The notes beneath the pieces are model-generated. The model was given only the letters and a program-made list of their open reading frames with translations, made no database searches and was not told the origin of the DNA. A DNA stretch of 64,000 nt from Acidovorax radicis N35 (lineage in GTDB: Bacteria; Pseudomonadota; Gammaproteobacteria; Burkholderiales; Burkholderiaceae_C): NCBI RefSeq assembly GCF_000204195.1, contig NZ_AFBG01000022.1, positions 248,001 to 312,000 on the forward strand, in the 5' to 3' direction. The translations under genes and the position numbers were made by a program. Below are positions 1 through 8,890 of the stretch, one piece after another (position 1 is the stretch's first letter; every line of letters starts with the position of its first letter).

Positions 1-755
1 GCCAGCCGCCCCAGGCGATCGCCTTCGTGCGGATCGGCGCCGGCCAGATAGAAGACGAGCTGGGGCGCAAACCGCTGCTCCAGGGCATCAAGCGCGTGCT
101 CCAGGGCCTGCAGGTAGTCAGGGTCGGAGCAGCCGTCGGGCAGCTCGACATCCAGGTCGCTGGGCTCCTTGCGGAACGGGAAATTGCGTGCCCCATGCAG
201 TGACAGCGTGAACACGCTGTGGTCTCCCCTGAAAATGTGCGCCGTGCCGTTGCCCTGGTGCACGTCCAGGTCGATCACCGCCACCTGGAGCGGCCGGGCT
301 GCGCGTCCATCGCCCCCGCCGCGCGCCCACTCCACCTGCATCAACCGGGCGGCCACTGCCACATCGTTGAACACACAAAAACCGCTGCCCTTGTCGGCAT
401 AGGCATGGTGGGTGCCCCCAGCGAGGTTGCCTGCAACCCCTTCGCGCAAGGCCACGCGGCTCGCGGCCACCGTGGCCCCTACGGAGCGCCGCGCGCGCTC
501 GGCCATGGCCTCGCTCCAGGGGAAACCGATCTCGCGCTGGGCCAGGGGCGGCAGCGTGCCGTCGGCAATGGCGTCGATATAGTCGGGCGCATGGGCCAGC
601 GCCAATTCGCGGTCGGATGCGGGCAAGGCCACCTGGAGCGACACACCGGGCAGGTGCTGCGCGATCCGGTCGCGCAGCAGTCGGTACTTGGCCATGGGAA
701 ACCGATGGCCCTCGGGCAGGGGCAGCACAAAATGGTCTGCGTAGTAGGCGTGCAT
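1..755 (-). CDS. Histone deacetylase family protein (C-terminus cut by window edge)
   Basis: About 251 residues are present, starting at the ATG complementary to 753-755 and running off the left edge. Family hallmarks are visible: a GGTHHA histidine pair, an FND motif, a DLDVHQGNGT zinc-ligand segment and an SLHGARNFPF segment. The family comprises zinc-dependent amidohydrolases (class II HDAC/acetoin-utilisation/acetylpolyamine type) that remove acetyl groups from lysines or polyamines in the cytoplasm. The true substrate cannot be told from sequence. It is divergent from the phasin gene, sharing a 200-bp upstream region, but no functional link is evident. Confidence 0.85.
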   Translation of the reverse strand, partial: MHAYYADHFVLPLPEGHRFPMAKYRLLRDRIAQHLPGVSLQVALPASDRELALAHAPDYIDAIADGTLPPLAQREIGFPWSEAMAERARRSVGATVAASRVALREGVAGNLAGGTHHAYADKGSGFCVFNDVAVAARLMQVEWARGGGDGRAARPLQVAVIDLDVHQGNGTAHIFRGDHSVFTLSLHGARNFPFRKEPSDLDVELPDGCSDPDYLQALEHALDALEQRFAPQLVFYLAGADPHEGDRLGRL

Positions 756-802
756 GACGAGATTGTGGCGAACGGCGGATTTCTGGGTGGCCGTCCCTAA
801 TT

Positions 803-876
803 TGCTGCACCGCAACAAAAAACCCTTGCAATAGTGAACGAAGCCCCTAAAATTCAACCCATGCTGCACTGCAACA
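803..876 (+). promoter_or_regulatory. Two TGCTGCACYGCAACA operator-like repeats upstream of phasin
   Basis: The 15-mer TGCTGCACCGCAACA lies at 803-817 and TGCTGCACTGCAACA at 862-876, differing by one base and 59 bp apart. A possible sigma70 promoter (TTGCAA 826-831, TAAAAT 848-853, 16-bp spacing) lies between them. PhaR-type repressors of phasin genes bind TGC-rich dyads of this kind, so PhaR control is the likely reading; this is inferred. Confidence 0.5.
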
Positions 877-956
877 TGACTTTACCGAGTCAGGGCCAGC
901 GCAGATGTCTGTGAACCACCCTGGCCTCTAGGGCCCTCATTTTTAGGAGATATGAC

Positions 957-1505
957 ATGACGCTGACCGCTGAACAAATCCTGGCCTCGCACAAAGCCAA
1001 CATCGAAACCCTGTTTGGTCTGACCACCAAGGCCTTCGAAGGCGTGGAAAAGCTGGTGGAACTGAACGTGACCGCTTCGCGCGCAGCCCTGTCGGAAGCC
1101 GCCAACCATACCCAGGCCGTCCTGGGCGTGAAGGACGCACAAGAACTGCTGGCCCTGCAAGCTGGCCTGTTCCAGCCTCTGGCTGAAAAGACCGCTGCCT
1201 ACAGCCGTCACCTGTATGACATCGCTTCGGGCACGGGCGCCGAATTCGGCAAGGCCTTCGAAAGCCAAACCACCGACGCGCAAAAAGCCTTCACCAACCT
1301 GGTGGACAGCGCCGCAAAGAACGCCCCTGCCGGTTCCGAAACGGCCGTGGCTGTGATGAAGAGCGCCGTCTCTGCCGCCAACAACGCATTTGAGTCGGTG
1401 CAAAAGGCCGTCAAGCAAGCGTCTGACGTGGCCGAAGCCAACTTCAACGCCGTGGCCAGCACCGCTGCCAACGCCGCCAAGACTGCGGCTCCCCGCAAGC
1501 GCTAA
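957..1505 (+). CDS. phaP: Phasin family protein (PHA granule-associated)
   Basis: This 182-residue protein is rich in alanine, has no signal peptide or membrane segment, and is almost entirely predicted helix, ending in a basic AAPRKR tail. The start [22 protein letters not shown] and the amphipathic helices match the short betaproteobacterial phasin family, which coats polyhydroxyalkanoate granules and controls their size and number. An AGGAGA ribosome site sits at 945-950, six bases before the ATG. The gene is monocistronic, ending in a strong terminator at 1651-1679, and two PhaR-like sites precede it. The family assignment is secure; the exact paralogue number is not. Confidence 0.9.
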   Translation: MTLTAEQILASHKANIETLFGLTTKAFEGVEKLVELNVTASRAALSEAANHTQAVLGVKDAQELLALQAGLFQPLAEKTAAYSRHLYDIASGTGAEFGKAFESQTTDAQKAFTNLVDSAAKNAPAGSETAVAVMKSAVSAANNAFESVQKAVKQASDVAEANFNAVASTAANAAKTAAPRKR

Positions 1506-1650
1506 ATCAGCACCTGCGGTCTGGAGTGCAAACTCTAGGCCGCGTTCAGGGAATACCCTGATAATTCAACCACGCGCTGCGGATCTCTTCCACAGTGCAT
1601 CAGTTGTCTCCTTGGATCCTCTCGAAACCCCCGTTTCAGGGATCCTTTTA

Positions 1651-1679
1651 AAGCCCGGTTCATGACCGGGCTTTTTTTT
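1651..1679 (+). terminator. Intrinsic terminator after phasin
   Basis: An AAGCCCGGT/ACCGGGCTT stem with a short CATG-type loop is followed by eight T residues. It lies about 145 bp downstream of the phasin stop. Confidence 0.85.
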
Positions 1680-1859
1680 GCGTCCGTGTTGGATGCATGT
1701 CGCTGGAACTGGCTGCCACGGGTGTCAAACACATGAGCGGGCCACACAACACACCCGGGGTGATGGTCCCGTCCGCCCCCCACTCCGCGCACCCAGCAAC
1801 GCGCCTCGCGTTTGCGCTGCATCAGGCTTTCGCACCAATCCCCGCACTCACCCCAGCCT

Positions 1860-1885
1860 TTATTAAGAATAATTCGTGTTTGCTT
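1860..1885 (+). promoter_or_regulatory. AT-rich dyad, possible Fur site, upstream of iron-type binding protein
   Basis: An AT-rich island in GC-rich DNA contains the dyad GAATAATTC at 1867-1875 about 50 bp before the ATG. The location before a ferric-type solute-binding protein suggests Fur control, but the match to the 19-bp Fur consensus is only partial. Confidence 0.3.
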
Positions 1886-1922
1886 TATCATCGCCGGAGT
1901 TACAACCCCGAAAGATGCATCC

Positions 1923-2975
1923 ATGTCGAAGACTGTGAAAGCCTTGCTGAGCGCTTGTGCCCTGGCCGCCGCCGCAGGCGCTGTCCATGCCCAGGAACAA
2001 GTGGTCAACCTCTACTCGGCCCGCCACTACTCCACCGACGAAGCGCTGTACACAGGCTTCACTAAGGCCACTGGCATCAAGATCAATCGCGTGGATGCCG
2101 ACGACGCGGGCATCCTCGCGCGCCTGAAAGCCGAAGGCGCTGCCTCGCCTGCGGACGTGATCCTGCTGGTGGACGCCGCCCGCCTGTACAAGGGCGAAGT
2201 CGATGGCCTGTTCCAGCCCATCCAGTCCAAGGTGCTCAACGACGCCATCCCCGCCAACCTGCGCAGCAATCCGGCGGCAGATGGCAGCATCTCGTGGTTT
2301 GGCCTGTCCACACGAGCCCGCGTGGTGGTCTACAACAAGATCAAGATGGACAAGGCGGATGTCGATACCTACGAGGAACTCGGCGACCCGAAGAACAAGG
2401 GCAAGCTGTGCATCCGCTCTGGCTCGCACCCCTACAACCTGAGCCTGTTCGGTGCTGTGACTGAGCACATGGGCGAACAGAAGGCCGAAGCCTGGCTCAA
2501 GGGCATGGTCGCCAACCTGGCACGCCCCCCCAAGGGTGGCGACACCGACCAGATCAAGGCCGTGGCCGCTGGCGAATGCGATATCGCCGTGACCAACAGC
2601 TACTACTTGGCGCGCATGATGCGTTCCACCAAGCCCGAAGATGTGGCCGTGGTCAACAAGGTGGGCGTGATGTTCCCCAACCAGGAGTCCTGGGGCACGC
2701 ACCTGAACATCGCGGGCGGCGCTGTGGCCAAGCACTCCAAGAACCAGGCCAATGCGGTCAAGTTCCTGGAATACCTGGCCAGCCCGGAAGCCCAGAACTA
2801 CTTTGCCAACGGCAACAATGAGTGGCCCGCTGCCAAGGGCGTCGCGCTGGACAACCCGGCCCTCAAGGCCATGACCGGCGGCAAGCCATTCAAGAGCGAA
2901 ACCATCCCGATCAGCGCGGTGGGCGCCAATACGACCAAGGTTCAGCAGATGCTGGACCGGGTGGGTTTCCAGTAA
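1923..2975 (+). CDS. Fe(3+)-type ABC transporter substrate-binding protein
   Basis: The 350-residue product starts with a Sec signal peptide (about residues 1-22, cleaved after HAQ) and is therefore periplasmic. The segment [10 protein letters not shown], the [12 protein letters not shown] stretch, [13 protein letters not shown] and the SYYLARMM segment are typical of the FbpA/FutA ferric iron-binding family, whose Tyr pair coordinates iron. The downstream ATG at 1923 was chosen because it gives the signal peptide directly; an upstream in-frame ATG at 1812 would add unrelated residues. No permease or ATPase gene adjoins it, so it must work with a transporter encoded elsewhere. A strong terminator follows. 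Confidence 0.85.
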   Translation: MSKTVKALLSACALAAAAGAVHAQEQVVNLYSARHYSTDEALYTGFTKATGIKINRVDADDAGILARLKAEGAASPADVILLVDAARLYKGEVDGLFQPIQSKVLNDAIPANLRSNPAADGSISWFGLSTRARVVVYNKIKMDKADVDTYEELGDPKNKGKLCIRSGSHPYNLSLFGAVTEHMGEQKAEAWLKGMVANLARPPKGGDTDQIKAVAAGECDIAVTNSYYLARMMRSTKPEDVAVVNKVGVMFPNQESWGTHLNIAGGAVAKHSKNQANAVKFLEYLASPEAQNYFANGNNEWPAAKGVALDNPALKAMTGGKPFKSETIPISAVGANTTKVQQMLDRVGFQ

Positions 2976-3010
2976 GCAGTGCAGGCTCCCGGGCGTTTTG
3001 GCGCCCCAGC

Positions 3011-3037
3011 AGCCCGGCTTTCGCCGGGCTTTTTTTT
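3011..3037 (+). terminator. Intrinsic terminator after binding protein
   Basis: The stem AGCCCGGC/GCCGGGCT with a TTTC loop is followed by seven or more T residues, 36 bp past the stop codon. Confidence 0.9.
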
Positions 3038-3063
3038 GCCCTTCACTGTGCATGGTTCATAAT

Positions 3064-3083
3064 TGACGTTTACGTTAACGTCA
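3064..3083 (+). promoter_or_regulatory. 20-bp palindrome in front of the SDR gene
   Basis: TGACGTTTACGTTAACGTCA is a near-perfect palindrome with TGACGTT/AACGTCA arms, ending 17 bp before the ATG. It resembles the ACGT-rich sites of MerR-type LiuR regulators of acyl-CoA and branched-chain amino-acid catabolism, which would suit the downstream enzyme. The regulator is inferred only. Confidence 0.45.
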
Positions 3084-3100
3084 CTTACTGGAGACAAAAC

Positions 3101-3859
3101 ATGGAAATCAAGGGCAAGGTATTCATCGTCACCGGCGGCGCATCGGGCCTGGGCGAAGGCACGGCACGCATGCTGGCAGCCCAGGGTGGTACGGTGGTCA
3201 TCGCCGACATGCAGGCCGACAAAGGCGAAGCCGTGGCCAAGGACATCGGTGGCGCTTTCGTGAAGTGCGACGTGAGCAACGAGACCGACGGTCAGGCCGT
3301 GGTAGCGAAGGCGGTTTCGCTGGGCAAGCTCATGGGTCTGGTCAACTGCGCAGGCATCGCGCCCGCCGAGAAAACCGTGGGCAAGAATGGGGCCCACGCC
3401 TTAGCCCTGTTCAGCAAGACCGTCACGGTCAACCTGATCGGCAGCTTCAACATGATTCGCCTGGCCGCCGAAGCCATGAGCAAAAACGAGCCCGAGGCCA
3501 CGGGCGAGCGCGGCGCGCTGATCTCCACCGCCAGTGTGGCCGCCTATGACGGCCAGATTGGCCAAGCGGCGTACTCTGCATCCAAGGGCGGCGTGGTCGG
3601 CATGACCTTGCCCATCGCCCGCGACCTGGCCCGCAACGGCATCCGCAACATGACGATTGCCCCGGGCATCTTCGGCACGCCCATGCTGTTTGGCATGCCC
3701 CAGGAAGTGCAGGACGCGCTGGCGGCGGGCGTGCCCTTCCCGAGCCGCCTGGGCACGCCGCAGGACTACGCCAAGCTGGTGCAGCACATCTTCGAGAACG
3801 ACATGCTCAACGGCGAGGTAATCCGCCTCGATGGCGCAATCCGCCTGGCTCCCCGTTAA
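3101..3859 (+). CDS. Short-chain dehydrogenase, 3-hydroxyacyl-CoA dehydrogenase type 2-like
   Basis: The product is a 252-residue classical [13 protein letters not shown] cofactor loop near residue 12, NCAG in place of NNAG, catalytic Ser in [10 protein letters not shown] and YSASK for Tyr and Lys. The overall pattern ([34 protein letters not shown]) matches the HSD17B10/3-hydroxy-2-methylbutyryl-CoA dehydrogenase group, which oxidises short 3-hydroxyacyl-CoA with NAD in isoleucine and fatty-acid breakdown. The ATG at 3101 follows a GGAG site at 3090-3093. It stands alone, with a palindromic operator just upstream, so it probably has its own regulated promoter. Confidence 0.85.
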   Translation: MEIKGKVFIVTGGASGLGEGTARMLAAQGGTVVIADMQADKGEAVAKDIGGAFVKCDVSNETDGQAVVAKAVSLGKLMGLVNCAGIAPAEKTVGKNGAHALALFSKTVTVNLIGSFNMIRLAAEAMSKNEPEATGERGALISTASVAAYDGQIGQAAYSASKGGVVGMTLPIARDLARNGIRNMTIAPGIFGTPMLFGMPQEVQDALAAGVPFPSRLGTPQDYAKLVQHIFENDMLNGEVIRLDGAIRLAPR

Positions 3860-3864
3860 CAATT

Positions 3865-3921
3865 GCTACTCTATTGATAGCTACCAGTGCTTGATAGAAA
3901 AGCGCTGATAGCTATTTTTAT
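3865..3921. repeat. Dispersed AGCGCT dyad repeat, copy A
   Basis: ATTGATAGCTA..AGTGCTT-N8-AGCGCT..ATAGCTATTTTTAT forms a dyad shared with copies at 11912, 13331, 14841, 16265, 27145 and, inside pepN, 30931. It follows the SDR stop by a few bases. Confidence 0.7.
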
Positions 3922-3971
3922 GCATATTCTGTCGGGATTTTCGGAACGCAAGCCGGCATAGAAGACAAGCG

Positions 3972-4007
3972 AAAAAAAAACCGCTGCAGCCTTTCGACTG
4001 CAGCGGT
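3972..4007 (-). terminator. Intrinsic terminator of the gltX-tRNA unit
   Basis: Read on the minus strand, CCGCTGCAG/CTGCAGCGG forms a 9-bp stem followed by nine T residues, directly after tRNA-Asp. Confidence 0.9.
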
Positions 4008-4014
4008 GGATGAC

Positions 4015-4091
4015 TGGCGGAGTGGACGGGACTCGAACCCGCGACCCCCGGCGTGACAGGCCGGTATTCTAACCAACTGAACTACCACTCC
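4015..4091 (-). tRNA. tRNA-Asp (GTC)
   Basis: The 77-nt cloverleaf runs from GGAGTGGTAG to an encoded CCA. The anticodon loop CTGTCAC gives GTC. It is last in a Ala-Glu-Asp tRNA run downstream of gltX. Confidence 0.95.
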
Positions 4092-4144
4092 TGGCAGGCA
4101 GCTTTTCGCTTGCATCTCTTCAACACAAGCCAAGCGCTACAACT

Positions 4145-4220
4145 TGGCGACCCCACGGGGATTCGAACCCCGGTACTCACCGTGAAAGGGTGATGTCCTA
4201 GGCCTCTAGACGATGGGGTC
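4145..4220 (-). tRNA. tRNA-Glu (TTC)
   Basis: The 76-nt cloverleaf has an encoded CCA and the anticodon loop CTTTCAC (TTC). It lies on the same strand as, and downstream of, the glutamyl-tRNA synthetase gene that charges it. Confidence 0.95.
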
Positions 4221-4250
4221 AAAACCTTGGAACTAACCGATAACAAACTT

Positions 4251-4326
<76 letters not shown>

Positions 4327-4391
4327 ACTTAATGACACCAACCACACTGTGTTTGTTGTCATCATCTGAGCCTTGAATTATAGACAGATTT

Positions 4392-5813
4392 TCAGCGGTT
4401 TCGCAAACGCGCTACAACTTTTTCACGTCCGACCAATTCCAGCACCGCATCCACCGACGGCGTGTGGGCCGTGCCCACGGTCAGAACCCGCGCGGGCATC
4501 GCAAGCTGGGGCATCTTCAGGCCTTGGCTGGCGAGCACCTGCTTGAACGCAGCGCTGATGGAGGCCTTGTCCCATGCGCAGGCAGACAACGCGTCGGCCA
4601 ACGCATCCAGTGCGGGAGCAATGGTTTCGGTGACATGCTGGCTGCGTTCTGCATCCACGGGCGTCACTTCGCCATAGAAGACATGGGCCCAGTCGGCGAG
4701 CGCCACTGTGGTGTCGCACCGGTCCTTGAACAAGGCGCAAATCCGCGCAAGCCGTCCATCTGCCAGCGCTTCGGCCGATACCCCCCTCTGCTGCAGCTGC
4801 GGGGCTACCAGCGCGGCCAGGGCATCTTCGGCCATGGCCTTGAGGTGCTGGGCGTTGACCCAGCGCAGCTTCGCCTCATCGAATTGGGCGGCGCTGCGGC
4901 CCAGGTGGTCGAGGTTGAACCATTGCAGGAACTGCTCGCGGCTGAAGATCTCGTCGTCGCCATGGCTCCAGCCCAGGCGAGCCAGGTAGTTGACCATGGC
5001 GTCAGGCAGGTAGCCCTCGTCGCGGTACTGCGTGACAGGCTTGGCGCCGTTGCGCTTGCTCATCTTCTCGCCCTGCTCGTTCAGCACGGTCGGCAAGTGG
5101 GCGTACACCGGCGGCTCCTTGCCCAGCGCGCGGAAGATGTTGATCTGGCGCGGCGTGTTGTTCACGTGGTCATCGCCGCGGATCACATGGGTGATGTCCA
5201 TGTCGATATCGTCCACCACCACGCAGAAGTTGTAGGTGGGCGTGCCGTCCGGGCGGGCAATCACGAGGTCGTCGAGTTCGTCGTTGCTGATCTCGATACG
5301 GCCCTTGACCTTGTCCTCCCAGGCCACCACTCCACCCTGCGGGTTCTTGAAGCGGAGCACGGGCAACACATCGGCGGGCACGGGCGGCAGGGTCTTGCCA
5401 TCTTCAGGCCGCCAGGTGCCGTCATAACGGGGCTTCTCCTTGGCGGCCATCTGCTTTTCGCGCAAGGCGTCGAGTTCCGCCACACTCATGTAACACGGAT
5501 ACACATGGCCAGCGGCCTGCAGATCTGCCAGAACGGCCTTGTAGCGGTCCATGCGCTGCATCTGATAGAACGGGCCCTCGTCATGATCCAGACCCAGCCA
5601 TGCCATGCCTTCGATGATCACATCCACCGCAGCCTGGCTGGAGCGCTCCAGGTCGGTGTCCTCGATACGCAGGATGAAATCGCCCCCCGTGGCCCGCGCG
5701 AACGCCCAGGGATACAGCGCCGAGCGGATGTTGCCCAGGTGAATGAAGCCCGTGGGAGACGGGGCGAAACGGGTGCGCACGCGGCCCGCGCTGGAAGCAG
5801 TGGTTTCAGTCAT
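4392..5813 (-). CDS. gltX: Glutamyl-tRNA synthetase
   Basis: This 473-residue class I synthetase attaches glutamate to tRNA-Glu in the cytoplasm. The HIGH-type motif is HLGN at residues 25-28, inside [11 protein letters not shown], and the KMSKR loop is at 250-254; an IEDTD segment lies between. The length is normal for bacterial GltX. The start at 5813 is preferred over an upstream ATG at 5849 because homology begins there. Three tRNA genes, including tRNA-Glu, follow on the same strand within 380 bp and end at a terminator, which suggests a shared transcript. Confidence 0.97.
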   Translation of the reverse strand: MTETTASSAGRVRTRFAPSPTGFIHLGNIRSALYPWAFARATGGDFILRIEDTDLERSSQAAVDVIIEGMAWLGLDHDEGPFYQMQRMDRYKAVLADLQAAGHVYPCYMSVAELDALREKQMAAKEKPRYDGTWRPEDGKTLPPVPADVLPVLRFKNPQGGVVAWEDKVKGRIEISNDELDDLVIARPDGTPTYNFCVVVDDIDMDITHVIRGDDHVNNTPRQINIFRALGKEPPVYAHLPTVLNEQGEKMSKRNGAKPVTQYRDEGYLPDAMVNYLARLGWSHGDDEIFSREQFLQWFNLDHLGRSAAQFDEAKLRWVNAQHLKAMAEDALAALVAPQLQQRGVSAEALADGRLARICALFKDRCDTTVALADWAHVFYGEVTPVDAERSQHVTETIAPALDALADALSACAWDKASISAAFKQVLASQGLKMPQLAMPARVLTVGTAHTPSVDAVLELVGREKVVARLRNR

Positions 5814-5931
5814 GTCAATAAGTTCTGGCCCTCTCGGGGCCAGCTTCAAAGTTCAATCAATCCAGAAAGCGGTAGCAAAGCCTGCCACCAGATCGCCTTT
5901 AGGGAAAAAGCGATCTGCGGCAATCAACCCC

Positions 5932-7434
5932 CTACACCTGGGCGTTCGGCAGCGCCAGACGGGAGGTGTCTTCCTCGCCCTCTTCCGCTCCCACACGCCC
6001 TTCGTTCAGGCTGGCGATGCCTTCGGCGGTGATGTCGCCGGTCACATAAACACCATCAAAGCAGGATGCATCAAACCCCACGATGGCGCTGTTGAGGGCG
6101 CCCACGGCCTTCTTCATGCCGTCGACATCCTGATAGATGAGTGCGTCGCAGCCAATCGCCTGGCGAATCTCCTCCACCGTGCGGCCATGGGCCACCAGTT
6201 CGCTGCTGGTGGGCATGTCAATACCGTACACGTTGGGATAACGCACCGGCGGCGCGGCGCTGGCCAGGTACACCTTGCGGGCGCCAGCGTCGCGCGCCAT
6301 CTGCACGATCTCGCGGCTGGTGGTGCCACGCACGATGGAGTCATCCACCAGCAGCACATTGCGGCCCTTGAATTCGCTGCCAATCACATTGAGCTTCTGG
6401 CGCACAGACTTCTTGCGAACGCCCTGCCCCGGCATGATGAAGGTCCGGCCCACATAGCGGTTCTTGACGAAGCCCTCACGGTACGGGATGCCCAGCAGAT
6501 GCGCCAGTTGCGTGGCACTGGGGCGGCTGGACTCCGGGATCGGAATGATCACGTCGATTTCATTGGGTGGCACAGTGGACACCACGCGCTTGGCCAGGGC
6601 CTCGCCCAAGTTCAAGCGGGCCTGGTACACCGAGATACCGTCGAGCACCGAGTCGGGACGCGCCAGGTACACAAATTCGAAGATGCAGGGATTGAGCTGC
6701 GGGTTTTCTGCACATTGGCGGGAATGCACCTTGCCATCGAGCGCGATGAAGATGGCTTCACCCGGATCAATGTTTCGCTCGAATACCTGCGAGGTACCCT
6801 CGAGCGCCACCGATTCGCTGCCCACCATCACGGTGCCATCCTGGCTGCGCCCCATGGCCAGCGGGCGGATACCGTGCGGGTCGCGGAAGGCCAGCAGGCC
6901 ATGGCCCGCAATCAGCGCTATCACTGCATACGAGCCCTTGATGCGCTTGTGCACCGCACGCACCGCGGTGAAGACATCTTCAGGCTGCAGCGGTACACCG
7001 CGGGTGGCGCGCTCCAGTTCATGCGCGAACACGTTCAGGAGAACTTCAGAATCGCTGTCCGTGTTGGTGTGGCGGTGGTCCGTCAGGAACAGCTCTGCGC
7101 GCAACTCGCGGGCATTGGTCAGGTTGCCGTTGTGCACAAGCACGATGCCAAAGGGGGCATTGACGTAAAACGGCTGCGCCTCTTCTTCGCTGTAGGCATT
7201 GCCCGCCGTGGGATAGCGTACCTGGCCCAAACCAACGTTGCCTGGCAACGCACGCATGTTGCGGGTGCGGAACACGTCGCGCACCATGCCCTTGGCCTTG
7301 TGCATGAAAAACTTGCGGCCCTGCTGGGTCACGATGCCGGCTGCGTCCTGGCCGCGGTGCTGCAAAAGCAGCAAGGCGTCATAGATCAGCTGATTGACGG
7401 GCGCTGGGCTGACGACGCCGACGATTCCACACAT
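5932..7434 (-). CDS. purF: Amidophosphoribosyltransferase
   Basis: The 500-residue enzyme catalyses the first committed step of purine synthesis, making phosphoribosylamine from PRPP and glutamine. The start at 7434 puts Cys at residue 2 (MCGIVGVV), the N-terminal nucleophile of the glutamine amidohydrolase domain; later RYPTAG and HNGNLTN belong to the same domain. The PRPP-binding loop is VDDSIVRGTTS with the Asp pair at 364-365. It follows cvpA by 78 bp on the same strand, in the widespread order folC-dedD-cvpA-purF. Confidence 0.97.
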   Translation of the reverse strand: MCGIVGVVSPAPVNQLIYDALLLLQHRGQDAAGIVTQQGRKFFMHKAKGMVRDVFRTRNMRALPGNVGLGQVRYPTAGNAYSEEEAQPFYVNAPFGIVLVHNGNLTNARELRAELFLTDHRHTNTDSDSEVLLNVFAHELERATRGVPLQPEDVFTAVRAVHKRIKGSYAVIALIAGHGLLAFRDPHGIRPLAMGRSQDGTVMVGSESVALEGTSQVFERNIDPGEAIFIALDGKVHSRQCAENPQLNPCIFEFVYLARPDSVLDGISVYQARLNLGEALAKRVVSTVPPNEIDVIIPIPESSRPSATQLAHLLGIPYREGFVKNRYVGRTFIMPGQGVRKKSVRQKLNVIGSEFKGRNVLLVDDSIVRGTTSREIVQMARDAGARKVYLASAAPPVRYPNVYGIDMPTSSELVAHGRTVEEIRQAIGCDALIYQDVDGMKKAVGALNSAIVGFDASCFDGVYVTGDITAEGIASLNEGRVGAEEGEEDTSRLALPNAQV

Positions 7435-7512
7435 AGTTGTATTCCATCCGTTTGCGGGAACAGCCCCGCGGCAATCAAGCGGCAACGGCTTCTGGCCGCC
7501 ACCGCATCGCTA

Positions 7513-8001
7513 TCAAGAAGGCAGATGCCTTCCAAATTCGTCCGGCAACGCCGGTTTCAAGCCCTTGAGCACTTCGGCCAGCACCGGAGCCCCTTGGGAC
7601 TCCTGCCACCACAGGGCTTCACGCATGGGCGTAAGACCTACCACCACAGCCACGGCCAACAACACAACCACCCCACGCAATACCCCGAAGGCGGCGCCCA
7701 GCGTGCGATCTGCGGGCCGCAGGCCAATGGCATCCACCAGCTTCTTGGCCAGCCAGGTCACAAATCCGCAAGCAAACACCGACGCAACAAACACCACGAC
7801 AAAACCTGCGGCATACCGCAAAGAATCTGCCGATTCGCCCATGGGCAGCAGCGCCGCCACGTCCTGGGCAAACCATTGCGCCACAAAAAAAGACACCACC
7901 CACCCCAACAAAGACAACACCTCAAACACCAGCCCGCGCCAGGCGCCTATCAGCATCGAGGCGAGCAGCACCGCGACAAAAATCCAGTCGAGTGCAGACA
8001 T
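7513..8001 (-). CDS. cvpA: CvpA family inner-membrane protein
   Basis: This 162-residue protein has four hydrophobic segments (about residues 5-25, 30-45, 65-85 and 100-120). It matches the CvpA family, first linked to colicin V production in E. coli, whose members sit in the inner membrane upstream of purF. The motif DWIFVAVLLASMLIGAWRG at the start is typical. The molecular function is still unclear in the family. It is the third gene of the folC-SPOR-cvpA-purF run, 22 bp after the SPOR gene. Confidence 0.88.
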   Translation of the reverse strand: MSALDWIFVAVLLASMLIGAWRGLVFEVLSLLGWVVSFFVAQWFAQDVAALLPMGESADSLRYAAGFVVVFVASVFACGFVTWLAKKLVDAIGLRPADRTLGAAFGVLRGVVVLLAVAVVVGLTPMREALWWQESQGAPVLAEVLKGLKPALPDEFGRHLPS

Positions 8002-8023
8002 GGTGCAGGCAGCCCCTGGTGGT

Positions 8024-8857
8024 TTACAGGGTCAGGACGGAGGCTGACAGGTCCAGCGCCTTGATGCGCGCCGCAGCCTTGTCCGCTTCTGCCCGGCTGG
8101 TGAATGGCCCCACACGAACCCGCGTGCGCTTGCCATCTTTGGTGTCCACCACCTGGGTATAGGTTTTCATCCCGGAACGCTCCACCTTGGTGCGAGCCTC
8201 ACGGGCCTTGTCCGCATCCGCAAAAGCTCCCACCTGCACGATGAACCGGCCGTCTTCCGCGTTGGCGGAAGCGGCGGCAGGCTCTGCCGACCGGCCCTCC
8301 AGCAGCGCACGCGCACGGGCAGCCTCGTCCGGGCGCTGCACGGGCTTGGGATCAGCAGGCGCAGTCGGCTTGGGCTCTGGTTTCGGTTCCGGTTTTGCGT
8401 CAGGCTTGGCAGGTGCGGAAGGAGCGGGCCTGGATGCAGCGGGGCGCGATCCCTGCACCAACTCTTCGCCATCCGCGAGGCCATTGCCCACCGCGCTGTG
8501 GTTGCGCTGGGGCGCGGGGCGCGGGGCGGCTGCCACTTCCTGGGAAGGTGGGGTCGAAGGCTTGGCGGCCGCAGGCGCGTCTGCCACCGGCGCGGGAACC
8601 ACCAGAGGGGCCACCTTGTTCCGGTCCGGTATCTCGATGGGAATATCCACCGGAATGGGCCGAGGTTGCGTGTCAAACAGCATGGGAAAGCCGATCACCC
8701 CGACCAGCACCAGCACCGCTGCGCCGATCAGCCGATGGCGGGCCCGGCGACGCATCACCTCGATGCTCTCGGCCTGCGGGGCCCGCGGTCGCTTGGACGG
8801 CTTTTCGGCCTGCGCTTGTTCACCCTGACCGGGCCACCGAAACTTGAAAAATGCCAT
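8024..8857 (-). CDS. SPOR domain protein (DedD-like)
   Basis: The 277-residue product has a basic cytoplasmic N-terminus, one membrane segment near residues 45-65 (LIGAAVLVLVGVIGFPMLF), a long Pro/Ala/Lys linker and a C-terminal SPOR domain (about residues 205-277, starting GRFIVQVGAFADADKAREA). SPOR domains bind denuded septal peptidoglycan, so it probably acts in cell division like E. coli DedD. The linker has PKPEPK-type repeats. It lies between folC and cvpA, as dedD does in many proteobacteria. Confidence 0.85.
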   Translation of the reverse strand: MAFFKFRWPGQGEQAQAEKPSKRPRAPQAESIEVMRRRARHRLIGAAVLVLVGVIGFPMLFDTQPRPIPVDIPIEIPDRNKVAPLVVPAPVADAPAAAKPSTPPSQEVAAAPRPAPQRNHSAVGNGLADGEELVQGSRPAASRPAPSAPAKPDAKPEPKPEPKPTAPADPKPVQRPDEAARARALLEGRSAEPAAASANAEDGRFIVQVGAFADADKAREARTKVERSGMKTYTQVVDTKDGKRTRVRVGPFTSRAEADKAAARIKALDLSASVLTL

Positions 8858-8890
8858 GGAATAACGACTCGTTCGGACCTCAGAACCTGT

